Source: Halobellus rarus (GTDB lineage Archaea; Halobacteriota; Halobacteria; Halobacteriales; Haloferacaceae). Taken from it: a stretch of DNA of 64,000 nt. Below the pieces are notes generated by a model. That model had not been told where the DNA came from and did no database searches. It saw only the letters and a list, made by a program, of their open reading frames with translations. The stretch's first letter is position 1, and each line of letters starts with the position of its first letter. Shown one piece after another: positions 26,057 through 34,287 of this stretch. The DNA lies in the NCBI RefSeq assembly GCF_024494595.1, contig NZ_JANHDI010000001.1:124001-188000 (forward strand), read 5' to 3'. The position numbers and the translations under genes are program-made.

Positions 26057-26116
26057 TTTTTGTGCGGAGGGTTTCCTCGCTCACTGCGCTCGCTGCGGGA
26101 ACCCTCCGCGCAAAAA
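26057..26116 (+). terminator. Strong hairpin downstream of radA
   Basis: A 20-bp stem, perfect apart from G-U pairs, is formed by 26057-26076 (TTTTTGTGCGGAGGG...) and 26097-26116 (...CCCTCCGCGCAAAAA), with a 20-base loop. The stem ends in T and A runs, so it can act as a terminator in both directions. It lies just 10 bases after the radA stop. Confidence 0.6.
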
Positions 26117-26244
26117 CCTAGAGGGAAAAGTGCCGCCGACTTCACGGCCTTCGGCCGTTCGTCGGCGGTGAACCGCTCGCTCACTGCGTTCGCTCGCGGA
26201 TGCTCAATACAATTATATTATTACTGAGTGTGTTCTATCGTACG

Positions 26245-26466
26245 ATGGTTCCCTTGCAAGTGCCTGGCGGGCCGGAACTGCTCATCGTTGGCCTCATCTT
26301 TCTCATCTTCGGAACGGGGCTCGTCGTGATCATCGGAGCGATTGCGTACCTCGCTCGCCGCGGCTCCGGGAAATCCGGCTCCGAGCAACAGCGGATAGCC
26401 GAACTCGAACAGCGCGTCGCGGAACTGGAGGAGGAACTTGACAGTGGGGACGGCTCAGGCGAATAA
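26245..26466 (+). CDS. Small membrane protein with a C-terminal coiled coil
   Basis: A 73-residue product: a hydrophobic helix at about 9-36 (LLIVGLIFLIFGTGLVVIIG), a basic stop-transfer part (YLARRGSGKSG) and a short heptad coiled coil with two near-identical repeats (RIAELEQRVAELEEEL) ending in an acidic tail. The start could be the ATG at 26245 or the upstream ATG at 26200; an AT-rich promoter-like stretch at 26205-26225 favours 26245. Function unknown; the layout is like many single-span haloarchaeal proteins. Confidence 0.7.
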   Translation: MVPLQVPGGPELLIVGLIFLIFGTGLVVIIGAIAYLARRGSGKSGSEQQRIAELEQRVAELEEELDSGDGSGE

Positions 26467-26627
26467 CGGGGTCTCACAGAACTCGTCACAGGCCCTCGCT
26501 CACTGCCAAGCGGACCGACTCTGCCGTCTTCGACGGCTTCGTCAGTGAACCGCTCGCTGGAAGCCGGCGCGGAGCGCACCCGAGGCGGAAAAAGGTGGGG
26601 CTGAAAGGTGGGGGAGGCAGGTCGGGG

Positions 26628-27053
26628 TCAGTCGTCCTCTTCAGTCGTCGTCTCGTCGATGTCGACGTCGCCCTCGTGGATCCTCGCGCCGTCCTGGGCC
26701 ACCTGCCGGGCGAGCACGGCGCACTTGATCCGCATCGGCGAGATGTCGACGCCGAGCATATCTGTCACGTCGTCGGTGTCCATCGCTTCGAGTTCCGACA
26801 GCGTCAGCCCGCGGAGCTTCTCCGAAAGCATACTCGCGGAGGCCTGACTGATCGCGCAGCCGTCGCCGGTGAACGTGACGTACTCGATGGTCTCCCCGTC
26901 GTCTTCGAGACTGACGTTCACCGTGATCGTATCGCCGCAGGAGGGGTTCTCCCCGGTGTGTGAGAAGTCCGGATCGGACATCTCGCCCTTGTTCCGGGGG
27001 TTCTTGTAGTGATCCAGGATCTGCTGCCGATACATATCCGAGCCCATTCCCAT
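26628..27053 (-). CDS. sufU: Iron-sulfur cluster assembly scaffold protein, SufU/IscU type
   Basis: Scaffold/zinc protein of the SUF or ISC system that receives sulfur from a cysteine desulfurase. The 141 residues contain NPSCGD (Cys39, Asp41), TGDGCAIS (Cys66) and RIKCAVLA (Cys111), the three conserved Cys and the Asp that hold the cluster or zinc. Length is normal. An alternative start is the ATG two codons in. The sufS gene lies 2.2 kb away on the same strand, so function is shared but not the transcript. Confidence 0.93.
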   Translation of the reverse strand: MGMGSDMYRQQILDHYKNPRNKGEMSDPDFSHTGENPSCGDTITVNVSLEDDGETIEYVTFTGDGCAISQASASMLSEKLRGLTLSELEAMDTDDVTDMLGVDISPMRIKCAVLARQVAQDGARIHEGDVDIDETTTEEDD

Positions 27054-27194
27054 TGTTGCCTGAGGTAGGCCTGTCTCGCGCAAAAGAGTTCCGCCGCCAC
27101 GCACGGGCGGTCGCGACGAACGCTGTCTGGCGGGAGACTCCAGCCGTCTCGATGTACCGATATCTCTACGGTTCTTCGGACACGACGGGGACCG

Positions 27195-27524
27195 ATGGCG
27201 ATCCCTACGTGGCTCAGCGACCCCGACGCGTCGGAGTCCTCGTCGCTCCGGACCACCGAGATCGAGGGCGTCTCCGAGACGCTCGATGTCCTCTCGAACC
27301 CGATTCGGCTCGAAATCCTCGCAACGCTTCACCAGCGCCCCGGAGACGTTCGGTACGCCGACCTGCGGGCGGAACTGTCGATCCGTGACAAGGGGCGATT
27401 GAACTATCACCTTCGGCAACTCGACGGGCTCGTCGACCGTGACGACGGTCGCTATACCCTCACCGACCGCGGGCGACGACTCGTTCGACAGGTGGCCACA
27501 GCGGACGTCTGGAACGCTCCGTAG
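27195..27524 (+). CDS. Winged-helix transcriptional regulator
   Basis: The 109-residue protein has an ArsR-like winged helix: DVLSNPIRLEILATLHQRP as the first helices, RYADLRAELSIRDKGRLNYHL as the turn and recognition helix, and LTDRGRRLVRQV as the wing/helix. It is a typical haloarchaeal one-domain regulator. The azlCD transporter genes follow 71 bases later on the same strand, so it may regulate them. The ATG 27195 is used. Confidence 0.8.
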   Translation: MAIPTWLSDPDASESSSLRTTEIEGVSETLDVLSNPIRLEILATLHQRPGDVRYADLRAELSIRDKGRLNYHLRQLDGLVDRDDGRYTLTDRGRRLVRQVATADVWNAP

Positions 27525-27595
27525 ACGGACCCCCAAGCGGAGAAATCCTCTTCTCCGAGCGTTTAGGGTCCGGTGCCGTCAAGACGATCCCGCTG

Positions 27596-28330
27596 ATGAG
27601 TCAGAAGCGGAACGATCACGCACCGGACGCGCCCGAACCGATCGAGTCGATGTCGTTTTCATCGGCGGGGCTCCGCGCCGGCTTCGTCCGCTGTACGCCG
27701 ATCGCGCTCGGCGTCGCGGGCTACGGATTCGTCTTCGGTGTTCTCGCCGATCGAGCGGGCCTCAGCGCGGCCGAGGCGACACTGATGAGCGCGACCGTGC
27801 TCGCCGGGGCGGCCCAGCTCGTCGCGATAGAGATCTGGACGGAGCCGATTCCCATCCTCGCGGTCGTGGGAACGACGCTCGTCGTGAACCTCCGGTATCT
27901 GCTGATGGGGGCGGCGCTCCGGCCCTGGTTCCGGCATCTCTCGCCGATACAAGCGTACGCGAGCGCGTTCTTCACCGCCGACGAGAACTGGGCGCTCACG
28001 ATCGGCGAACTGCGCTCCGGCGGTCGCCAGGGCGCCTTCCTGCTCGGGAGCGGCCTCGCGATCTGGACGTTCTGGGTCCTCGCCACGTTGCTCGGCGTTA
28101 CGGTTGGCGGAAGTATCGAGCGGCCCGCTCGGTTCGGCCTGGATTTCGTCCTCACGGCGGTCTTTCTCGTCCTCGTGACCGAACTCTGGGAGGGTCGGTC
28201 TAGCCTCCCCGCGTGGACCGTCGCCGCCGTGGTTGCGGTGTTGACCGCTCGCTTACTCCCCGGATACTGGTACGTGCTGTGCGGCGGCCTGTCCGGAAGT
28301 CTCCTGCAGGCGGCGTGGTACGATGGTTGA
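27596..28330 (+). CDS. azlC: AzlC-family branched-chain amino-acid exporter, large subunit
   Basis: The 244 residues have seven or eight hydrophobic segments and the AzlC signature region: GLRAGFVRCTPIALGVAGYG, GLSAAEATLMSATVLAGAAQL and TLVVNLRYLLMGAALRPWF. The AzlCD pair exports branched-chain or other hydrophobic amino acids. It overlaps the start of azlD by 8 bases, so the two are coupled. ATG 27596. A winged-helix regulator gene lies just upstream. Confidence 0.92.
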   Translation: MSQKRNDHAPDAPEPIESMSFSSAGLRAGFVRCTPIALGVAGYGFVFGVLADRAGLSAAEATLMSATVLAGAAQLVAIEIWTEPIPILAVVGTTLVVNLRYLLMGAALRPWFRHLSPIQAYASAFFTADENWALTIGELRSGGRQGAFLLGSGLAIWTFWVLATLLGVTVGGSIERPARFGLDFVLTAVFLVLVTELWEGRSSLPAWTVAAVVAVLTARLLPGYWYVLCGGLSGSLLQAAWYDG

Positions 28331-28628
28331 CCTCGATCCGACGGTCGTCGCCGTCGTCCTCGCGATGAGCGTCGCGACGTACGCGACGAAAGCGGGCGGG
28401 CTCTGGCTGCTCGGTCGAGTCGAACTCTCGGGACGAACCGAGGCGGCGCTCGACGCCCTCCCCGGTGCGGTCGTGATCTCGCTGCTCGTCCCGACGCTGT
28501 CCGAGTTCGGGGTTCCCGGTCTCGTCTCGGCGGCTGCAGTCCTGTTCGTCGCCCGACGGACCGACAGCGTCCTCCTGGCGCTCGGGGTCGGAATGGTGGC
28601 CGTGATCTCGCTCAGGCGTCTGCTGTAG
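28323..28628 (+). CDS. azlD: AzlD-family exporter small subunit
   Basis: The 101-residue protein has four hydrophobic segments and the AzlD pattern (VAVVLAMSVATYATKAGG, then ALDALPGAVVISLLVPTL and the C-terminal VGMVAVISLRRLL). It forms the two-component exporter with AzlC, whose stop it overlaps by 8 bases. Its own 3' end overlaps the convergent mscS gene by 17 bases. Length matches the family. Confidence 0.9.
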   Translation: MVDLDPTVVAVVLAMSVATYATKAGGLWLLGRVELSGRTEAALDALPGAVVISLLVPTLSEFGVPGLVSAAAVLFVARRTDSVLLALGVGMVAVISLRRLL

Positions 28629-29184
28629 CGTCGTCGTCGCCGACCAACTGCGTCCACTTCTTTTCGACGTCGCGGTTCGCGACGACGACGGTGTCGCCCT
28701 CCTCGTTTCTGAATCGGGTCTTCCGGAGTTCGATCGCCGTCACGACGCCGGTGACGGGGTCGGATTTCACCTCGTCACCGGGGTTGAAGTCCGGATCGCG
28801 GAGCAGGTACACGCCCGCGACGGTGTCGGCGATCATGTTCGAGAGGGCGTAGGAGACGCCGAGCGCGACGAAGCCGGCGGCGGTCCCGAGGCTCGCGGCG
28901 ATCTCGCCCATACCGAAGATGTTCAGGAGCGTCAGCCCGACGCCGAACCACAGGAAGACGCCGGCGACGGTCACGCCGAGGTCGACGATGAGGCGCTGTT
29001 CGTCGGGATAGACGGCGTCGAGCGCCCGGCGGATGACGCGCATAAGCAGCCGGATTCCCAGATACGCGATCGTGAGAAACACGAGGCCGGTCAGGACCTT
29101 CGGGGCGGCCTCCTGCAGCCCCATCGCGAACTCGTTGATCGTCCGCTGGATCGTCTCGACGAGGAATCGACCGACTGTGGGCAT
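28612..29184 (-). CDS. Small-conductance mechanosensitive channel (MscS family)
   Basis: The 190-residue protein is a minimal MscS channel: an N-terminal amphipathic/hydrophobic part, three hydrophobic helices (about 30-45, 62-83, 90-120) with the Gly/Ala-rich pore helix LGTAAGFVALGVSYALSNMIADTVAG, and the beta domain start (DPDFNPGDEVKSDPVTGVVTAIELRKT). It releases solutes on hypo-osmotic shock. The last part of the cytosolic domain is shorter than in E. coli MscS. The ATG 29182-29184 is chosen over the start 30 bases upstream. Its 3' end overlaps azlD by 17 bases. Confidence 0.9.
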   Translation of the reverse strand: MPTVGRFLVETIQRTINEFAMGLQEAAPKVLTGLVFLTIAYLGIRLLMRVIRRALDAVYPDEQRLIVDLGVTVAGVFLWFGVGLTLLNIFGMGEIAASLGTAAGFVALGVSYALSNMIADTVAGVYLLRDPDFNPGDEVKSDPVTGVVTAIELRKTRFRNEEGDTVVVANRDVEKKWTQLVGDDDATADA

Positions 29185-29262
29185 CGGTGCCGGGAGGTCA
29201 CGAGACAGCCACAAAGAGCTTCGGGGACGGTGGATCCGACCGCCGGAAACGAGGCCCGAGGA

Positions 29263-30540
29263 TCAGGCGAACAGCTGCCGGGCGTCGTCGACGGCGTCGA
29301 CGAGCGCGTCGATCTCGGACTTCTCGTTGTAGACGTAGAACGAGGCGCGGGTCGAGGCGGCGATGCCGAGTTTGTCGTGCAGCGGCTGCGTGCAGTGGTC
29401 GCCGGCGCGGATCGCCACGCCGTGGTCGTTGAGGATGCTGGAGAGGTCGTGGGCGTGGACGCCGTCGAGATTGAACGCGACCAGCCCGCCGCGCTCGTCC
29501 CCCGGTGGGCCGTAGATCTCCACGTCGTCGAACTCGCTCAGTCGGTCGTAGGCGTACTCCGCGAGCAGTTCCTCGTGCGCCTGGACGCGCTCCATTCCGA
29601 TCTCGTCGAGGTAATCGATCGCGGCGTGGAGCGCGATCCCCTGCGCGATGACGGGCGTGCCGGCCTCGAACTTCCAGGGGAGGTCCTCCCACGTCGAGTC
29701 CTCGTAGGTGACGCTTCGGATCATCTCGCCGCCGTAGAGGTACGGCTGCATCTCTTCCAGAATGTGTTCTTTCCCGTAGAGCACGCCGATCCCGGTCGGA
29801 CCGAGCATCTTGTGCCCCGAGAAGGCGAAGAAGTCGGCGTCGATCGCCTCGACGTCGACCGGCCGGGTCGGAACCGACTGCGCGCCGTCGACGAAGATGT
29901 ACGCGCCGTGTTCGTGCGCCAGGTCCGCGAGGTCGCCGACGGGGACGACCGTCCCGAGAGTGTTCGAGACGTGCACGGCCGAGACCATCGCGGTCGAGTC
30001 GTCGATCAGCTCGGCGGCGTGGTCCATATCCAGCCGTCCGTCGCCGTCGACCCGGATGTACTCGACGCTCGCGCCGGTCTTCTTCGCGATCTGCTGCCAG
30101 GTGACCAGCGAGGCGTGGTGCTCCATCTCCGTCAGGACGACCGTGTCGCCCGGCCCCAACTCGGCGAGTCCCCACGCGTAGGCGACGAGGTTCAGCGACT
30201 CCGTCGTGTTCTTCGTGAAGACGATCTCTTCTCGCCCGTTCGCGCCGATGAACTCCGCGACGCGGTCGTGGGCCTCCTCGTAGGCGACGGAGGCCTCCTG
30301 GCTCAGGTGGTGGATGCCGCGGTGGACGTTCGAGTTGTAGCCGTAGTAGTAGTCGACGATGGACTCGACGACGGGCTTCGGCGTCTGGCTGGTCGCCGCG
30401 TTGTCGAGGTAGACGAGCGGGCGCGTGTCGTCGGGACCCTCGCCCGGCGTCTCGATGTCGCCGCCGACCTGCCGATCGAGGATCGGGAAGTCCTCGCGGA
30501 TGGCTTCCACGTCGATCGGATACTGTTCCTGCGTTCTCAT
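29263..30540 (-). CDS. sufS: Cysteine desulfurase SufS
   Basis: PLP-dependent enzyme releasing sulfur from cysteine for Fe-S cluster assembly. The 425 residues show YLDNAATSQTPKPV (44-57), TEMEHHASLVTWQ (137-149), the PLP lysine in FSGHKMLGPTG (Lys244), and RAGDHCTQPLH near 385 with the catalytic Cys in the SufS (group II) position. Length is typical. It begins at ATG 30538-30540. The SufU scaffold is about 2.2 kb away on the same strand. An intergenic stretch with no clear gene precedes it. Confidence 0.95.
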   Translation of the reverse strand: MRTQEQYPIDVEAIREDFPILDRQVGGDIETPGEGPDDTRPLVYLDNAATSQTPKPVVESIVDYYYGYNSNVHRGIHHLSQEASVAYEEAHDRVAEFIGANGREEIVFTKNTTESLNLVAYAWGLAELGPGDTVVLTEMEHHASLVTWQQIAKKTGASVEYIRVDGDGRLDMDHAAELIDDSTAMVSAVHVSNTLGTVVPVGDLADLAHEHGAYIFVDGAQSVPTRPVDVEAIDADFFAFSGHKMLGPTGIGVLYGKEHILEEMQPYLYGGEMIRSVTYEDSTWEDLPWKFEAGTPVIAQGIALHAAIDYLDEIGMERVQAHEELLAEYAYDRLSEFDDVEIYGPPGDERGGLVAFNLDGVHAHDLSSILNDHGVAIRAGDHCTQPLHDKLGIAASTRASFYVYNEKSEIDALVDAVDDARQLFA

Positions 30541-30850
30541 TGAGGGCTGATAACGGCCGCAGCACTAACACGGCTTCGGTCTGGGCGGGAAAATGCAACC
30601 GGTGTTGGTTACAAGGCCGTTCTGTCAGAAGGTGTGAGGCGAACTATCTGTTCTGCAAGCGTCGTCTATTTTCAACTGATCCGAAGATCTGTAGATAAAA
30701 TCCCTCTTGTAGAGTAGCTGTCTCGTCCGCTGTTTCCAGGATATTCTTCCGCGAGCGAGGCCGAAGGCCGAGCGAGCGGCGTCTTTTTGGTCCAGCTTTT
30801 TGCAACGAGCGGTGCGCCGGAGGCGCACCCGAGTCAGCAAAAAGGTGGGA
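30541..30850. other. Intergenic region between sufS and the DUF424 gene
   Basis: A 310-base gap with no supported gene. The middle (about 30640-30745) is AT-rich compared with the chromosome and likely holds the sufS promoter region or other control sites. Toward its right end, 30796-30844 is a compound hairpin that probably terminates the DUF424 transcript. Confidence 0.6.
30796..30844 (-). terminator. Compound hairpin terminator of the DUF424 gene
   Basis: On the minus strand, after the DUF424 stop at 30851, an outer arm CTTTTTGC (30837-30844 read in reverse) pairs with 30796-30803, and an inner perfect 8-bp stem GGTGCGCC/GGCGCACC (30811-30818, 30822-30829) has a 3-base loop. T-rich tracts follow, as expected for a haloarchaeal terminator. 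Confidence 0.5.
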
Positions 30851-31150
30851 TTACATCCAAAGGAGTTGCGCGTGCAGCGTCCCGTCGATCGAGAGCACGC
30901 GCTCCTCGTCGATGATGCCGGCGTCGATGGCGACGGAGACGGCGCGCTCGCCGACGAGGTTGGCGACGCTGGCGCGGGTGAGGCTGGCGACGACGGTTTC
31001 CTCGTCGGCCTCGACGGCGTCCGCGCCGCCGTAGAACGACTCGGTCACGTCGAGTTCGATCTCGCCCTCGGCGTAGGTCTCCCCGAGGCACTCGGCGTCG
31101 CAGACGGAGACGAGCAGACCGTCGGACGTCTGTCGTTCGCGGAGGAGCAT
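30851..31150 (-). CDS. DUF424 family protein
   Basis: A 99-residue archaeal protein of the DUF424 type, beginning MLLRERQTSDGLLVSVCDAE and containing LGETYAEGEIELDVTESFYGG. The family is widespread in archaea and lacks a settled function. The ATG 31148-31150 is chosen; a longer ORF in the same frame continues upstream through the TPR gene out of its proper frame. It lies 5 bases after the stop of the upstream TPR gene and is probably co-transcribed. Confidence 0.85.
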   Translation of the reverse strand: MLLRERQTSDGLLVSVCDAECLGETYAEGEIELDVTESFYGGADAVEADEETVVASLTRASVANLVGERAVSVAIDAGIIDEERVLSIDGTLHAQLLWM

Positions 31151-31155
31151 CACCG

Positions 31156-31956
31156 TCACCGGCGTCGCTGGCGGTCCTGTGGCCGCTGTTGCTGCTGGCC
31201 TTGCTTTCGTTGCTCCTGCCCCTGTTGCAACATCTCCTGTTCGCGTTCCTGGCGGAGTTCGTTCGCCTGCTGTTGGACCTCTTCGGCCTGTTCGTCCTCG
31301 CCGAGTTCTTCGAGCGCGGCGGCCTTCTCTTCGAGGACGTCGGCGGTGCGCATCCCCAGTCGGATGGCGTTGTCGAAGGCGTTGACCGCTTCCTCGTTGA
31401 GGCCGCGTTCGGCGAGGAAGAAGCCGCGGTTGTACCACGCCTGCGGGAAGCGCGGGTCGATCTCGACGGCGCGCTCGGCGTGGCGCAGCGCCGCCTCGAT
31501 CTCGCCGGCGCTCCAGAGCGCGTACGCGAGGTTCGTCTCGGCCGACGCGGCGTGCTCGGAGTCCTCGTTGGCGCGGAGCGCCTCCCGATACGCGCCGATC
31601 GCCTCGTCCCACTCCTCCAACTCGGCGTGGGCGGCACCCTTGTTCACCCACGCCTCCTGCGCTTCCAGCGACTCCTCGTCGGCGAAGCGCGCCGCGCGCT
31701 CGAAGGTCTCGGTGGCCTCCTCGAAGCGGTTGATCTGCATGTAGGAGAGTCCGACGTCGATCAGCTGCTCGACGTCGACCTCGTCGGAGGCGATGTTTCG
31801 CCGGTCGAGTTCGTCGGTGAGAACCCGCGTGTCGACGGGGTCGACCTTTGTCGGGTCGACCTTCAGCTCCGGCGGGTCGAGTGTGAACTCCTCGTAGTCC
31901 TCGTCGAAGCCCTGCCCCGAGGAGAACTCGTGGTCGTCTCGCTCGCCGTCTGTCAT
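31156..31956 (-). CDS. Tetratricopeptide-repeat protein with a Gln/Arg-rich tail
   Basis: The 266-residue protein has an acidic N-terminus, then about four TPR motifs (near 65-98, 103-136, 139-172 and 175-205), for example IDVGLSYMQINRFEEATETF and WYNRGFFLAERGLNEEAVNA. TPRs are protein-protein interaction modules. The C-terminus is a highly charged coiled segment ending in a Gln/Arg-rich stretch (EQRKQGQQQQRPQDRQRRR). ATG 31954-31956 is chosen. It is in a probable operon with the DUF424 gene. Partner unknown. Confidence 0.88.
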   Translation of the reverse strand: MTDGERDDHEFSSGQGFDEDYEEFTLDPPELKVDPTKVDPVDTRVLTDELDRRNIASDEVDVEQLIDVGLSYMQINRFEEATETFERAARFADEESLEAQEAWVNKGAAHAELEEWDEAIGAYREALRANEDSEHAASAETNLAYALWSAGEIEAALRHAERAVEIDPRFPQAWYNRGFFLAERGLNEEAVNAFDNAIRLGMRTADVLEEKAAALEELGEDEQAEEVQQQANELRQEREQEMLQQGQEQRKQGQQQQRPQDRQRRR

Positions 31957-32034
31957 ACACCTCGATTGGGTATCGGGACGGTTAAGCACTGCGTCACGCG
32001 GTGATTTTACGTCTTGCGGCGCTCACGTACCGGT

Positions 32035-32595
32035 ATGCGACTGTTCGTCAGCATCGACCTCCCGGACCGACTCGCCGAGGCCGTCGCCGAAGCCCAGGAA
32101 CGCTTCGCGGACGCCGAGGGGCTTCGGTTCGTCGACCCCGAGGGGGCGCACCTGACGCTGTTCTTCCTCGGCGACACGGATTCCGACCGAGCCGAAGAGA
32201 TCGAAGACGCGCTGGAGCGCGCCGTCGCCGCCGCCGGCGTCGACCCGTTCGAACTCCGCGTCGGCGGCTTCGGCGTCTTCCCCGCGATGGAGTACATCAG
32301 CGTCGTCTGGGTCGGCGTCCGCGACGGCGGGGGCGCCGCGGAGACGACGCGACTGCACGAGAGCGTCGAAGACCAACTGACGGCGCTGGGATTCGAGGGC
32401 GACGACCACGAGTTCACGCCGCACATCACGCTCGCTCGGATGGACGACGCGCGCGGGAAGGACCTGGTCCAGCGTGTCGTCCGCGAGAGCGATCCGGACC
32501 TCGGCTCGTTCCGCGTCTCGGAGATCCGCCTGACCGAGAGCACGTTGACCGACGACGGTCCGGTCTACGAGACGGTCGCGTCGGTCGGGCTGTGA
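32035..32595 (+). CDS. thpR: RNA 2',3'-cyclic phosphodiesterase (2H superfamily)
   Basis: Small 2H phosphoesterase of the LigT/ThpR type, which opens 2',3'-cyclic phosphates at RNA ends and has been linked to tRNA ligation. The 186-residue protein contains the two diagnostic HxT motifs: HLT at 39-41 (AHLTLFFLGD) and HIT at 130-132 (PHITLARM). Length is normal. I start at ATG 32035 (MRLFVSIDLP), which matches the family, not at 32014. It is divergent from the TPR gene. Confidence 0.93.
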   Translation: MRLFVSIDLPDRLAEAVAEAQERFADAEGLRFVDPEGAHLTLFFLGDTDSDRAEEIEDALERAVAAAGVDPFELRVGGFGVFPAMEYISVVWVGVRDGGGAAETTRLHESVEDQLTALGFEGDDHEFTPHITLARMDDARGKDLVQRVVRESDPDLGSFRVSEIRLTESTLTDDGPVYETVASVGL

Positions 32596-32667
32596 GTGCC
32601 TCTTCGACCCCGTTTTCCCGTACACACTGTCACGACGACGTGTCGACCGCTGTATCGACGGAAACTC

Positions 32668-33606
32668 TCAGTCCGCGCGCTGCGTCGCCGTGATCGATCG
32701 ATCGCGCCACTCCCGGAGTCCGGTCCGGATGGACTGACGTTTGACGAGGACGAACCCGGCGAAGATGATCGCGAATCCGGCGACAGTCGTCGGTGCGATC
32801 GCCTCACCGAGCGCGACCCACCCGACGACGGCGGCGAAGAGCGGAATGACGTACTCAAGGAGGCTCACCTCGACGGGCCCGACGCGGCGGAGGAGCCAGA
32901 AGTACAGCGCGAACCCGGCCGCGCCGGCGACGACGGCGAGGTAGACGATCGAAAAGACGCCGGCGGACGTCCAGACCACGCCCGACAGCGACTCGCCGGG
33001 CAGGAGCGCGCTCGTCGCGTGCAGGACGACCGCGCCGACGAGCATCATCCAGGCCTGCTCGGCCAGCATCGGCATCGTAGCCGTCGCGTCGTGGGTCAGT
33101 ACCGCGCCGAACGCGAAGGCGAGCGCCGATCCGAGGACGAGCGCGACGCCCCGGAGGTCCGACCCGACGAGGTTCGACGGGTCGGGGTTCGCGATGGTGA
33201 CGACGCCGAGGAACCCCAGCCCGACGCCGAGCAACCCGATCGGTGTGAGCCGTTCCCGGGTCGTCGACAGCCTGGTCAGCGCGGGCGTGACGATCGGGAT
33301 GAGCCCGAGGAGTACGGCGGCGACGGCGCTCGGGACGTACTGCTGGCCGGCGAACAGCAGCGCGTGGTGGACGCCGATCAGGAGGACGCCGCCGGTCACG
33401 ATCGGCCACCACTCGCGTCGGCCGGCGGGGCGGAGTCGGTTCCCGCGCCAGACGGCGAGCGCGAAGAGGAGCGCCGCCGCCAGATCGAACCGGAACGCGG
33501 CGAAGAGGGCGGGCGGAAGCCACCTGAGCCCGACCTCGGTCACGGCGAACCCGGTGCCCCATATCGCGGCCACGAGCAGGAAGACGAGGGGGCGGAGGGT
33601 TCGCAT
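32668..33606 (-). CDS. EamA/DMT-family transporter
   Basis: The 312 residues have ten hydrophobic segments arranged as two EamA repeats (about 1-140 and 155-290), typical of the drug/metabolite transporter family. Motifs include AAIWGTGFAVTEVGLRW at the N-terminus and VSLLEYVIPLFAAVVGWVALGE in the second half. Substrate is unknown. I start at ATG 33604-33606. The open frame continues upstream through four 21-bp tandem repeats (33656-33739), but the resulting VQSGFDG repeats are unlike this protein family. The gene is in the opposite direction to the ribosomal cluster. Confidence 0.9.
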   Translation of the reverse strand: MRTLRPLVFLLVAAIWGTGFAVTEVGLRWLPPALFAAFRFDLAAALLFALAVWRGNRLRPAGRREWWPIVTGGVLLIGVHHALLFAGQQYVPSAVAAVLLGLIPIVTPALTRLSTTRERLTPIGLLGVGLGFLGVVTIANPDPSNLVGSDLRGVALVLGSALAFAFGAVLTHDATATMPMLAEQAWMMLVGAVVLHATSALLPGESLSGVVWTSAGVFSIVYLAVVAGAAGFALYFWLLRRVGPVEVSLLEYVIPLFAAVVGWVALGEAIAPTTVAGFAIIFAGFVLVKRQSIRTGLREWRDRSITATQRAD

Positions 33607-33655
33607 CGACCGACCGGACGCACCGGGCCGTTTTGAACGTCTCGACTCCGACGCG

Positions 33656-33739
33656 CCGGACTGGACCCCGTCGAAGCCGGACTGGACCCCGTCGAAGCCG
33701 GACTGGACCCCGTCGAAGCCGGACTGGACCCCGCCGAAA
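33656..33739. repeat. Four tandem 21-bp repeats upstream of the DMT transporter
   Basis: The unit CCGGACTGGACCCCGTCGAAG is repeated four times, in units starting at 33656, 33677, 33698 and 33719. The first three are identical and the fourth differs at two bases (CCGCCGAAA end). The array sits between the divergent DMT gene and the L39e promoter. Unit length of 21 bases is two helical turns, as expected for stacked protein-binding sites, but it could also be a minisatellite. Confidence 0.95.
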
Positions 33740-33820
33740 ACTGTTCGCATACCCGCGTGTGAGACGGCTTCGAAACGGGTGATATCCGCTCGCACGTCTG
33801 GCAGCCTCGAAGGAACAAGA

Positions 33821-33829
33821 TTTTATGCG
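33821..33829 (+). promoter_or_regulatory. TATA box of the rpl39e cluster
   Basis: TTTTATGC is centred about 28 bases before the rpl39e ATG at 33853, placing the start of transcription close to the start codon. It follows GC-rich sequence after the 21-bp repeat array. Confidence 0.55.
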
Positions 33830-33852
33830 GTCCGGGGGTAGAAGCGACCACT

Positions 33853-34005
33853 ATGGGTAAGAAATCGAAGGCCAAGAAGAAGCGCCTGGCCAAGCTGGAG
33901 CGCCAGAACACGCGCGTTCCGGCCTGGGTGATGATGAAGACGGACATGGAAGTCACGCGAAATCCCAAGCGCCGCAACTGGCGTCGCAGTAACACGGACG
34001 AGTAA
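33853..34005 (+). CDS. rpl39e: 50S ribosomal protein L39e
   Basis: A 50-residue basic protein with the L39e signature: [19 protein letters not shown], then RVPAWVMM and [10 protein letters not shown]. It is a small archaeal/eukaryal protein of the large ribosomal subunit near the exit tunnel. It heads the translation cluster; rpl31e begins 2 bases after its stop. It is one of the few clearly basic proteins in this acidic proteome. Confidence 0.96.
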   Translation: MGKKSKAKKKRLAKLERQNTRVPAWVMMKTDMEVTRNPKRRNWRRSNTDE

Positions 34006-34007
34006 GG

Positions 34008-34286
34008 ATGAGCGCCAGCGACTTCGAAGAGCGCGTCGTCACGGTACCGCTTCGGGACGTCAAGGCGGTTCCCGGCCACGAACGCGCCGGACGAGCGATG
34101 TCCCTGATCCGAGAGCACCTCGCGAAGCACTTCAAGGTGGACGAAGACGCCGTCCGCCTGGACCCCTCGCTCAACGAGACGGTGTGGGCCCGCGGCAAGC
34201 AGAAGCCCCCGAGCAAGCTCCGCGTCCGCGCTGCCCGGTTCGACGAGGACGGCGAGTCCATCGTCGAGGCGGAGATCGCAGAGTAG
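34008..34286 (+). CDS. rpl31e: 50S ribosomal protein L31e
   Basis: A 92-residue L31e with the typical [20 protein letters not shown] start, [23 protein letters not shown] and the [16 protein letters not shown] segment. It is an archaeal/eukaryal large-subunit protein at the exit-tunnel rim, which also contributes to the SRP-binding surface. Its ATG follows the rpl39e stop by 2 bases, and the eIF6 gene starts one base after its own stop, so the three genes are tightly coupled. Confidence 0.96.
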   Translation: MSASDFEERVVTVPLRDVKAVPGHERAGRAMSLIREHLAKHFKVDEDAVRLDPSLNETVWARGKQKPPSKLRVRAARFDEDGESIVEAEIAE

Positions 34287-34287
34287 C

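Noticed and set aside
33656-33739. CRISPR array
   Set aside because: Units are directly adjacent with no spacers, only four copies, and no cas genes nearby.
33607-33795. N-terminal extension of the DMT transporter through the 21-bp repeats
   Set aside because: The extension gives VQSGFDG repeats that are unlike transporter N-termini; the ATG at 33604-33606 gives a normal-length EamA protein.
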